14,102 nt of DNA, taken from assembly GCA_018398765.1 (NCBI GenBank), contig JAHBMJ010002996.1:1-14102 (forward strand), given 5' to 3'. A program made the position numbers and the translations under genes. The notes below the pieces were generated by a model. The model had not been told where the DNA came from, did not search any database, and was given only the letters and a program-made list of their open reading frames with translations. How positions within the stretch are numbered: the first letter of the stretch is position 1; each line of letters opens with the position of its first letter. Shown here piece by piece: positions 1 through 7,456 of the stretch. Origin of the DNA: Chromera velia (Eukaryota; Sar; Chromeraceae).

Positions 1-82
1 GTTCCGTGAGTCCATGTGAAAACGGGACTAGACCGACTCCAACACTAATTCCGACTCCAAAATTTTTTTAAATATACAAACA

Positions 83-100
83 GTTTAAACTAGTTTAAAC
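83..100. repeat. 18-bp perfect palindrome
   Basis: GTTTAAACTAGTTTAAAC reads the same on both strands. It lies in AT-rich DNA next to a further partial copy (CGTTTAAG at ~112). It could be a dimeric protein-binding site or a cruciform-prone sequence. No function is shown. Confidence 0.6.
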
Positions 101-236
101 ATATTCAAAATCGTTTAAGTGTATCTTTAGCGATTCTTTTGTTGTTTTTAAAGGTTTTAAATTAGAGCCCGGAGTGTATGAGAGTGAAGGTTGGAAGTGT
201 TGTAGCACAGTGGCAGGCCGGGCCGGCGGGTCTGCG

Positions 237-258
237 TGCATGCCGCGCGTGGCATGCA
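237..258. repeat. GC-rich inverted repeat (hairpin)
   Basis: Arms TGCATGCC and GGCATGCA pair perfectly across a 6-base loop (GCGCGT). It sits inside a CpG-rich island at ~215-345 that also holds the self-complementary CGTACGTACG. TGCATGC resembles a promoter motif reported in coccidian parasites, but no gene start is visible next to it. Confidence 0.55.
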
Positions 259-620
259 GTGCCGCGCCGTACGTACGTGCGTCTGTGCCGCGGCCTGCCC
301 CAACCGGCCCGCGCGGGCTGCCACGCTTGACTGACGCACGCATCCCAATCCGAATATTCGGCTGTACGGTAGAAATCCGATTATATGCTTTTGCAGGCCG
401 AGGCATCTGTCAGAAAGCAAGGAAGAAATTAAAAGATCCCGCTTCATTCCTTTCAGTTATAGCTCCACGTTGCTATGCAGATTTTCTGTAGAGTGCACTT
501 GTTGTGGGCCTGTCGCTGGGGATCGTGCGCCGGTGCTGTAGTGTGGCTGCACTTTTGAGGTGGGCTGAGCTTTGCCGTCTCCTTTTAAACAACACTTTGT
601 ATGGGCAAGGGGTTTTAATT

Positions 621-1290
621 GTTACGTCAGAAAGACCTGGGTTGATGCATCTGTTTACCCTTTTTCCTTCCTCTTCATACGGTATGGATGCAGGAGTTTG
701 GAGCTCTCGCTTGCCTCTGGTGTGCGGAAGGAGTTGCGTTCGTCTCGTCTCTTTGGTCAGTTAGGGGTTGGGCATCTCTGGGTACAACGCGGCTTCAGTC
801 GGTCAACTCATGTCAGGGAATGATCCACGTGGGTTCCTCTATTCACCCATCCTTCTTTTCACTCTGGCTGCGTGGATGCAGGGTTTGGTGCTCCCTCGCG
901 TGCTCTCCGGTAAGTTTATCAGGCTGAGCTTGTTTGTCTCACTGCTTGCAAGCCGTTTCATCAGGTCAGAGCATGATGCACCTCAGACCCTCCCATGCAA
1001 CTTCATCCTTTTCTTGTTCGGTGGTTGCACGCAGGATCTGGGACCACCTTTTGCCTTTGCTGAGGAGCTGGGGTTGCTTTCGCCATTCTTCTGGTGAGTC
1101 TGCAGTTCCGTCTCTCTGTGTGGGTCATTGCATGATACACTGTTGAGCAGATGTTTGCCTTGAACCGTCGTTTTTGGCTTTATTGCTTCTCAGGGATGTG
1201 ATTGAATGCAGGTTTCGTTCCTTTGATCGTGCTGAAGAGCAGCACTTGGGGCTTTGTCACGGTGTGACGACCATCTCTCTGGGTCAGTGG
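621..1290. repeat. Degenerate ~160-bp tandem repeat, about four units
   Basis: Two landmark motifs recur in fixed order. The first is GTCAG (or GTCAT) followed shortly by a TGATNCA-like word, at 626, 812, 965 and 1124, with a weaker copy at 1283 (spacings 186, 153, 159, 159). The second is a T-rich run ending in TGCAGG-like sequence at about 689, 877, 1031 and 1206. Each TGCAGG resembles a 3' splice site. Two units continue into GTAAGT (~911) or GTGAGT (~1093) after about 30-60 bases. Units are strongly diverged. This may be a repeated exon-intron module of a non-coding or decayed gene; no long reading frame supports coding. Confidence 0.45.
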
Positions 1291-1405
1291 TTTGTTTTCA
1301 TTCGGTCCCTATTAATCGCATCGTTTTGCGTCCGTGCCTGTCAGTGAAAATTAGTTAAAGATAGTTAAAGGCATCCAGTAGGTACGGTCCAGAAAGAAAG
1401 AAGAG

Positions 1406-1742
1406 TACGTATGTTCTCTAATCATGCCTACGGTCTATCCATCGGCTTGCAAGGATCGACGTAATACTGCGATTAATTGGCATGCTGATTTCGGGCTATT
1501 AATGTTTAGCTCGGCATGTATGCGAAGCGTCATCCTCCGATGGTTTTTCGTATGCATGCGTTTTTTGTATGTCGTGTAATTAGCATGTATTCGATAAATT
1601 CCAATTGAATCAGACAGCAGCCTGTTGGATTGTACTGGATTATGGTAGATTGACCGTGTGCTCCTACCGACACATTTATGCACAGACAACATAGGATCTC
1701 AGCTGTTGGAAGAGACTTTCAATTTCGTAGAATCTCCATTAT
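1406..1742 (+). repeat. Left LTR-like repeat (pLTR copy A)
   Basis: A 337-bp sequence starting TACGTATGTTC and ending CTCCATTAT, repeated at the other end of the element. It contains a hairpin at 1492-1513 and the near-palindrome CGTATGCATGCG. An antisense open frame of 85 codons (1435-1692) also exists in copy C, but most differences between the two would change amino acids, so it is probably incidental. The repeat probably carries the promoter and RNA-processing signals of the element. A hammerhead ribozyme core, common in PLE repeats, was not found. Confidence 0.85.
1492..1513 (+). repeat. Hairpin in left LTR-like repeat
   Basis: Stem CGGGCT / AGCTCG with a 10-base loop (ATTAATGTTT). Copies B and C read CGAGCT in the left arm, turning the G-U pair of this copy into an A-U pair, so pairing is kept in all three copies. 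Confidence 0.5.
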
Positions 1743-1871
1743 AGATTCTTTTTCCGGGTTGGCTCCTTGCCTTGAACCTTGGAATTCTATAGACCGTCAC
1801 ATGCATGCAGTGAAGTCCAGTCTCTCTGCTGTCCCTGTAGACTGATTTTTAGGCACTTGAGGGACTCAGAG

Positions 1872-3029
1872 ATGTACAAGTCAGTGAAAGAACGGCTCGG
1901 TCAGGTGGAAGTGGAAGAGGCGCCCCCGGATACGGGGAGAATGGTGGAGCCAAGGAAGAGGATCCCAGATAGAATGGTTGTGAAACCATATCTGCCGGAT
2001 CATGAGCTAAAGGCGGACGAAGTCATCGTCTATACGTTCGATACAGAGAAGACGGGAATGACAGAATGGGTCCTGGTGAAGATGAGGGTGGCGGACGCTA
2101 CAAATTTGAAAGCCATGAACAAGGATGCCCTCGAGTCCTCTATGAAGGTGGAGGTAATGAATAAACAGGCATACGATAGACTGATCGTGCCGTCGAGGAA
2201 AATGAAGAAGGGGGGAGAGATAAACGAAAAGGCATATATCGGAATGATGGAGGTGAAGGAAGCATGTGATGAGATGGTAGAGGGGGTGTTGATGCCAATG
2301 CTTCAGATGCCGCTCGACGGGGTGTTCTCGAAATCCAGAAGGGAGTATATGATGATGCAGAAAGGAATGGAATACAGAGAATACAACCGGAGGCTGATGA
2401 ACAAAGTGAGAAGTGAGGGGGCTGCATACATTGACGCACACCTGGCCACTGAACATATAGCTGCCAGAGCGGGGGCACAGGTAGATGTGGCGAGTGAGAT
2501 GTTGTGCTCAGTGGCGGAGATGGTGAAAGAGCATAGAGTCATGGAAATTCATGGGCGGGTTGTTCGTCTTCAGGAAGAGATGAAGAAAACCCGGAGAGGA
2601 GGGGGGAGTGGGCCAATGGGTGGGAAACACTCTATGTATCCGACTTGTAACATCCAATCAGGGGGGATCACAGTTGAGGATGTAGATGTAGATGGCCCTG
2701 GAGTGACAGAGAAGGGGATTCCGAACACAGGGGTGGATGTACGCCAGACTGGGGGGGGTGGAATGGTGAACAGAGGGATGAATGATGGGAAGAAGGGGGA
2801 TGGAGGAATTATTCTGATGGTGCCTAACGGAAGGCCGAGAGTGAACGGTAATACAGGGGTGAATGGGGTGGGGGAAGGAGGGATGCAGGATAGCTTTGGG
2901 AGGCAGACAGGGACAAGGTCACCTAAGCGAGTGAGGCAGGTAACGCATTCCTCGGAGGGGAAGCAGGGGAACACAGACTCGGGGTTCGTGACCCCAAGAT
3001 CTATGGGGGAGAGAGAGGGGGAGGGTTAG
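1872..3029 (+). CDS. ORF1: gag-like protein of the retroelement, family unknown
   Basis: A 385-residue product if started at ATG 1872, the first in-frame ATG. The frame is open a little further upstream, to a TGA at 1773, but without ATG. The first ~240 residues are charged, Met-, Lys- and Glu-rich, and look helical, with a possible coiled coil near residues 160-240 (EYREYNRRLMNKVRSEG; VVRLQEEMKKTRR). From about residue 240 the chain becomes Gly/Asn-rich and disordered (GGGSG, TGGGGMVNRG, SPKRVRQ), suiting nucleic-acid binding. There is no CCHC zinc knuckle or RRM that I can see, so the gag-like role is inferred from position only. The coding strand is very purine-rich with long G runs, unlike the T-rich pol part. 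The stop is TAG followed by CAG, and the next ORF starts one codon later in the same frame. Confidence 0.7.
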   Translation: MYKSVKERLGQVEVEEAPPDTGRMVEPRKRIPDRMVVKPYLPDHELKADEVIVYTFDTEKTGMTEWVLVKMRVADATNLKAMNKDALESSMKVEVMNKQAYDRLIVPSRKMKKGGEINEKAYIGMMEVKEACDEMVEGVLMPMLQMPLDGVFSKSRREYMMMQKGMEYREYNRRLMNKVRSEGAAYIDAHLATEHIAARAGAQVDVASEMLCSVAEMVKEHRVMEIHGRVVRLQEEMKKTRRGGGSGPMGGKHSMYPTCNIQSGGITVEDVDVDGPGVTEKGIPNTGVDVRQTGGGGMVNRGMNDGKKGDGGIILMVPNGRPRVNGNTGVNGVGEGGMQDSFGRQTGTRSPKRVRQVTHSSEGKQGNTDSGFVTPRSMGEREGEG

Positions 3030-3032
3030 CAG

Positions 3033-3416
3033 ATGCAAAAGAGAGCTGTGACGCCCTTTAGACCGTCATCTGCCGGGAGGGACAGGCCCACAATGAATGA
3101 AATGCAAATCTTCCCCCCAAATGTGCCGATGGTAGGTGGAAGGATCGCATACGAGACACTGGTCGACCTTCCGGTGTATCAACAACCGAAGAATGGAGGT
3201 CTAGGGGGGAAACTCTGGCAAGAATGTATGGATGATGCCAGACTGATGGTGTCTGTCATGTGTAGTGAAACACGGCGGGGCCAGGTGAGGAGGGAGATGA
3301 TCTCAGCGCTGAGGGACAGTGCAGTGGACGGGGACCTGGAGGGCTGTGACCTTCTGGAACTCGTTTATGCTTTCATCATACAGAAGAAGAGGGTTGAGGC
3401 GCTCTGTCTGCAGTAG
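3033..3416 (+). CDS. ORF2: small unknown protein, in frame with ORF1
   Basis: Encodes 127 residues from ATG 3033, three bases after the ORF1 stop and in the same frame. It may therefore be the C-terminal part of ORF1 separated by one TAG rather than an independent gene. The N-terminal part is Pro/Arg-rich (TPFRPSSAGRDRP). The rest is likely helical, with a DDARLMVSVMCSETRRGQ stretch and a Leu-rich end (DLLELVYAFIIQKKRVEALCLQ). No known domain is recognised. Composition matches ORF1 (purine-rich strand), so the two probably evolved together. It ends in TAG at 3414-3416. Confidence 0.55.
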   Translation: MQKRAVTPFRPSSAGRDRPTMNEMQIFPPNVPMVGGRIAYETLVDLPVYQQPKNGGLGGKLWQECMDDARLMVSVMCSETRRGQVRREMISALRDSAVDGDLEGCDLLELVYAFIIQKKRVEALCLQ

Positions 3417-3470
3417 GAGAAGGAAGGAGAGGGGGGGAAAGGAATGGGAGGTCGCCAGATAGGACCTGAG

Positions 3471-3479
3471 TGACTAGGG
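3471..3479 (+). promoter_or_regulatory. Candidate stop-codon readthrough site (TGA CTA GGG)
   Basis: The in-frame TGA between the gag-like and pol-like parts is followed directly by CTAG. UGA-CUAG is an established efficient readthrough context in several eukaryotic and viral genes. No in-frame ATG occurs in the downstream frame until 3705, which favours expression of pol as an extension. Two TAG codons upstream (3027, 3414) would also have to be passed. Recoding is inferred, not shown. Confidence 0.35.
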
Positions 3480-3743
3480 ACTCAAGAGCATGTCGGGAGG
3501 AGCAGTGGTCAGTTAAATGTTCAAATTAATTTTGATTCTTCTTTTTTGTTGTCTTTGTTTGATGAATTGCATGAGAAAGTGAGGGAACTGGTTGGAGTGA
3601 TTGAGAAGGATACAGGGAATGGAAGGGGTTTTGGCAGAGAAAGTGTGAGAGAGAAAGTGGAGTCTGACTTTGATCGTCTTTCCCTCAGATTGGCTGGGGT
3701 GCGGATGTTTGTTGCATCCCTCCATGTGCATGCAGTTCAAGCC

Positions 3744-3782
3744 TGTCCTGTTTGCGCATCGGAGATTCACAGATGCGATTGC
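3744..3782 (+). other. Cysteine cluster CPVC-x6-CDC upstream of GIY-YIG
   Basis: The translated segment reads CPVCASEIHRCDC. The spacing C-x2-C-x6-C-x-C, with a His two residues before the third Cys, suggests a small zinc-binding site. It lies in the pol frame, 11 codons before the in-frame TAG at 3816. It may help in RNA or DNA binding; this is inference from residue spacing only. Confidence 0.4.
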
Positions 3783-4031
3783 CCGTTGACGACGGTTCTT
3801 GTCATTCAGACAACATAGCCACCTTCATACACTCTCCATGTTATGCCTGCATCCCCTGAGGATGTGATGAATCCTTCTTGCAAGCTTCGAACTGTCTTTA
3901 AGAGAGGGTTTAGTCAGAAATGTTTGAGGAGACTTATATATTCCCATTCGCTGGCTGCTTCTACATGGTTGGGTCTGTCTGATACGAAATAGTCTTCCTT
4001 TCTGAGAGAGGTCAAGGATGCTTGTGCTGGG

Positions 4032-4370
4032 GTGGGAGAGGATGCATCATGGTGGGACAAGGAAGTAATATATTTGATTTGGTCACGATGGAAGAGAGGC
4101 TTTTATATTGGAAGTACCGTTGGTAGGGCGCTCGATCGGTTCTTTCAGCACCTCACGAGTGCATTAAAACCGCGTCGTGTTGGGAAGAAATGTAATAAGA
4201 CGGGTCGTGGGTATGCACATCGCTTCTATTCTGTTTTGTCTGCTGATGCTTCCAGACACGGCCTCTTTGTTATCCTTCCTATTGCAAAGATTGAGGGTGG
4301 TCAGATGAATTTGCGCATGATGGAATAGTTATGTATTCGTGCATACAAACCTACATGGAATACAGTTGGT
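4032..4370 (+). other. GIY-YIG endonuclease domain, interrupted by TAG at 4326
   Basis: The domain opens with VIYLI (4065-4079), the GIY strand. GFYIGST (YIG at 4104-4112) follows, then R-ALD-R with the likely catalytic Arg at 4137-4139, and His four residues later. At the end come LRMME (Glu at 4323-4325, expected metal ligand) and, after the TAG, LCIRAYKPTWN, matching the usual E-xx-LI-x-x-x-x-P-x-x-N ending. The TAG thus falls between the catalytic Glu and the final helix, where Gln would fit. In PLEs this nuclease makes the target nick. Its position before the RT is the permuted arrangement. Confidence 0.8.
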
Positions 4371-5057
4371 GTGTTGAGAAGATTCAAGAATGGCCCGGTG
4401 CGTAATCTGAGGGACCCTAATAAAAGGGATGTTCGCTCAATTGCGTGCAGGTGTAGTGACAGGGTCTCAAGTCTGAGAAGGAGACTTGAATCTTCTGTTC
4501 ACATATCGAAGTTGGCGGGAAGAGTTGATAAAGGGGGCATTTTCCAATCTCGCTCCCTTTTCCTCTACAGGATCACTGGCGAAGAGGGTGTGGGGGCGAA
4601 GAGAGGGGAAGGGGACGTGATTTCTCTTTTTCGTGTACGACTGCTGACTGCATTGTTCAAGAAGGTCCTTCCCGATTCGTCTCTTCGTTCATTTGATGCG
4701 ACGAAGAATGATTTGAGTGCATGTATGTGCATGGTGCCCAGGGGCGGGATTCTTGGGGGAGGGAGGGCAACTTTTAACTTGAATGTGAGACGAATATGCG
4801 AGTTGAATGGCTGGTCAGCAGCGACTTTGCTCAGAGGGGAGCTGATTACGATTCGGGTGCCCCTCGCTGACTTGTCTTTTTTCCGATCTTTTTATTTTGG
4901 TATGTTTGAAGAGATAAGGAAAACTGTGTCTCCATTGTCAAACGTGAGGCGTCGCCTTCTCCCTACAAAGCTGACTGATCTCCAACAGACTTTGGACAAT
5001 ATATATGGAATTTGTGGGGAAGGAAGAGGGGGTAAAGGTTCTTCTGGTGGATCATCG

Positions 5058-5114
5058 TGTCGTTGTAGAGAGATTGCGAAATTATTTGATCTTCCTTTAC
5101 TTGATGGTCATGTG
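5058..5114 (+). other. CxC...GHV motif between endonuclease and RT
   Basis: The translation reads CRCREIAKLFDLPLLDGHV: Cys at 5058-5060 and 5064-5066, His at 5109-5111. A CxC motif in this part of the protein is, as I recall, a marker of permuted PLEs. It may bind zinc with the downstream His. A Gly/Arg-rich linker at ~5278-5350 (GRTMGRGRGRENTRGR) separates it from the RT. Confidence 0.45.
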
Positions 5115-5432
5115 TGTTGTCTACTGTCTGCGTCTTCCTCTTTTAGATCTTTTTTCTCTCTTCCTCCTCACTTTTCTTCCAAGGCCAAGTTATGGCCTAA
5201 CACTGGTGCATGGAATGTTGTCTCGAAGGGTATTGAGTCTTTCCTCCGTTCTGTTCTCACTTCTGATGGTGGCACTCGGGAGGGGGTTGGTCTAGGAAGG
5301 ACAATGGGAAGGGGGAGGGGGAGGGAGAATACAAGAGGCAGGTCGATGAAAGGGGTTTTGTCCCCTGCAATGATTGCCGACCTTTGGGAGCGGTGGGTTT
5401 CAACGCTTTCGTATGCTCAGGCAAATGAGAAA

Positions 5433-7075
5433 GGGGCCGGCTGTCCCAAGGAAGTCTATGGCAATCAGAAAGTTATTGACTGTTCTAGCAGTTGTGCCAG
5501 TTGACAAGGCCAGAGGAGATCTGGCTTTTTTGTGTAAGAGGAAATACATTGAGGCAGTGGCAAGAGCTTTTCTTTTTGATTCTTCATATGAAAAAATTGG
5601 GGAGGCTGAGTTTTCTGCTTCTCTGGACCTTCTGGAGAATGGTTTTCCGAATGAAAAGGATACATGGGTGTCTTTTTTTGAATCAGTTCAAGAAATTTGA
5701 CAGGAAGAAACACCACTTTGGGATTGGGATCCTTTGGGTAAAACATAAGTCTTGGGGAGTTGAGGGGGAGCTCCCTGAGTCTTGGTCCTCTTTGAAGTAC
5801 AGGCCATTAGTATCTTATAAGAGACACGCCAGACGTGAGATTTTCTCTTTCCTTTGCAAGGCTTTGAATGGCTGTCTTTCTTACTTTTCGCCACATTGTG
5901 ACTTTGACTCTGTCTTTGCTTTTCAGGATAAGGTTGGGATCTTTAATTCAGGGTTTGGGAGACTTGCAGATCGTGGCTCTTGTATTTCTTCTAATTTGTA
6001 TTGGCCTCGGGGTGGACTTGGTCTGCTGGTGGACGACATCAAAGCATTTTTTCCCTCTCTACCCAGAGCTGATTTCCTTTCTTGTTTGAATGACTTTGTT
6101 CATTTCATTTATTCTTCCTCTAGATATCGCTTTGTTGTGTTGCCCATCCATAAGTCTTTTTGTATTAAGGAGGCAGGTCCAGGAAAGGGTGAGAAGTGGT
6201 ATTCTCGGAGACGTTACTTAAAACCTGTTGCTTTTTTATCCTCCCACTGCAATTATGCGAATGCACTTTCTTGCCCTCTTAATATGCTGGCTCGTATAAT
6301 TAATCTTGATTTTGTTTCGAATGTAATTCGGGTTCGAGGGAAGATGGTCAGACAGCATGAAGGTTTTCCTCAAGGGAGTCCGTGCTCTCCTGGTGGGGCC
6401 CGATTTTTTACCGCGTGAAAAGAGTACTCTGTTGCATTGATCAGATCGAAGCCTTCATGGAGGGGGGAGAAATAGATGGCAGGGAGATACATGGACGATA
6501 GAACGATTGTTTTTAGGTCTGACTGTGGCATGAGTGACGTGCCGGATGACCCCATGATGGAAAAGTTACTTGAAGAAGACTTCTACAGTCCTGCATGCGT
6601 TTTAGAGCGTCAGAAAGGATCTACAGTGTTTGGTCTGCGTCTTTTCTCTTTGCCGGAATCTCCTTCGTTTTTGCTTTTTGCTGCTGTTAATCCTAACCGT
6701 GATGTTCTTTTTAATTTTTTTCGTGATTTGGTTGCTTTTTCTCTGTTGCCCATTTCTGGAGGATGGTCGTCTTTTTCTAACCTACCTTCACTTCGTAGAG
6801 TGCGTCTGATGCATGCTTTCTCCTGTGTTCCTTCTGTTTTGGCCAAGAAGGGCCTAATATCCTCTCATCTTATCCGGACACTTCTTTCTTGTAATACACC
6901 TGCGGTTATCCTGGTTGATGAACTTACTTTTCTGTTTTTGGAGTTGTATATTTTGAGATGGCCTGTTTCGTTTTTGCTTGATTTGTTCATGTCTGCAGTC
7001 CGTCGGACTGGTGATGATGGTCTTCGTTCTCTTTGGAAGGCGTGTTTGTCCTTTCTTTCTTTTGTTCTAAAATAA
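5433..7075 (+). other. Reverse transcriptase domain (PLE type)
   Basis: Motifs appear in the expected order. VVPVDKARGDLAF (~5491-5530) is the DKG-like N-terminal motif. ILWVKHKSW (~5729) and KYRPLVSYKRH (~5795) match the pKxHK...RPi region. LLVDDIKAFFPSL is motif A, with the catalytic Asp at 6035-6037. GFPQGSPCSPGG (6362-6397) is motif B. RYMDDRTIVF (YMDD 6488-6499) is motif C, with both Asp present. LERQKGSTVFGLRLF (~6601-6645) resembles motif E, and a thumb-like region follows with RRVRLMHAFSCVPSVLAKKG. All catalytic residues are kept. Three frame changes lie inside the domain, plus the G4 shift at its start. The sense strand is very T-rich. No RNase H follows. Confidence 0.9.
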
Positions 7076-7204
7076 TCTACATATGACTGATTTTCAACGT
7101 TACGGCCTTTTGTTGTCGTTTGCTTCCGCAAGTGCACCTGAGAACCGTCAGCGATAGACAAAAGACAGCGGTATAGATATGGAGGGGCGTCACGCGCGGG
7201 ACAC
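7076..7204 (+). other. 3' untranslated segment of the retroelement
   Basis: A stretch of 129 bases between the RT stop (TAA 7073-7075) and the right LTR-like repeats. No reading frame or clear polypurine tract is visible. Confidence 0.5.
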
Positions 7205-7456
7205 TACGTGTGTTCTCTAATCATGCTTACGGTCTATCCATCGGCTTGCAAGGATCGACGTAATACTGCGATTAATTGGCATGCTGATTTCGAGCTATTA
7301 ATGTTTAGCTCGGCATGTATGCGAAGCTTCAGTCTCCGATGGTTTTTCGCATGCATGCGTTTTTTGTATATCGTTTAATTAGCATGTATTCGATAAATTC
7401 CAATTGAATCAGACAGCAGCCTGTTGGATTGTACTGGATTATGGTAGATTGACCAT
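7205..7456 (+). repeat. Right LTR-like repeat, copy B (3'-truncated)
   Basis: Matches the left repeat from TACGT to GATTGACCAT, then stops and jumps into copy C. The last ~80 bp of the repeat are missing. By eye it differs from copy A at about ten positions, including a small cluster (GCTTCAGTC in place of GCGTCATCC). It carries the perfect palindrome CGCATGCATGCG and the hairpin at 7291-7312. Confidence 0.82.

Larger units (their letters stand above)
1..620. other. Intergenic stretch, no supported gene
   Basis: The first ~170 bases are AT-rich and include an 18-bp palindrome and two copies of CCGACTCCAA (33-42 and 51-60). Bases ~215-345 form a CpG-rich patch with inverted repeats. Short open frames on both strands have no recognisable domain, and their length is expected for a GC-rich patch, so no gene is called. 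Confidence 0.5.
3474..7075 (+). pseudogene. Pol region: GIY-YIG endonuclease plus reverse transcriptase, disrupted
   Basis: About 1,200 codons of pol. It runs in one frame from 3474 to about 5436 with TAG at 3816, 3990 and 4326. It then changes frame at G4 (5433-5436), T7 (5673-5679), T6 (6404-6409) and G3 (6482-6484), ending at TAA 7073-7075. Each frame was chosen because conserved motifs continue in it: VDKARGD from 5500, VKHK and RPLV at 5735-5815, DDIKAFFP at 6032-6055, PQGSPCSP near 6370, YMDD at 6488-6499. The Cys cluster at 3744, the GIY-YIG at 4032 and CxC at 5058 precede these. The product would make DNA nicks and reverse-transcribe the element RNA. The breaks argue for a dead copy, unless the homopolymer changes are assembly errors and the TAGs are read through. 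Confidence 0.8.

Noticed and set aside
95-406. 103-codon minus-strand frame and overlapping plus-strand frame
   Set aside because: Both exist because the CpG-rich patch lacks stops. They have no domain and strongly biased Arg/Ala/Pro content.
1435-1692. Antisense 85-codon open frame inside the terminal repeat, also present at 7439-7696
   Set aside because: It is open in two repeat copies only because they are ~97% identical. Most differences change amino acids, and no domain is visible.
3027-4328. Genome-wide reassignment of TAG as a sense codon
   Set aside because: TAG is also the natural-looking end of the proposed Lys-rich gene at 12720 and of ORF1 and ORF2, and this element has frame breaks too. 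Decay or local readthrough is simpler; not excluded for the element itself.
6404-6410. Programmed -1 frameshift site at TTTTTTA
   Set aside because: The heptamer T TTT TTA is not in the phase required by the incoming frame (codons are TTT TTT ACC), and other breaks lie in homopolymers too, so simple indel is preferred.
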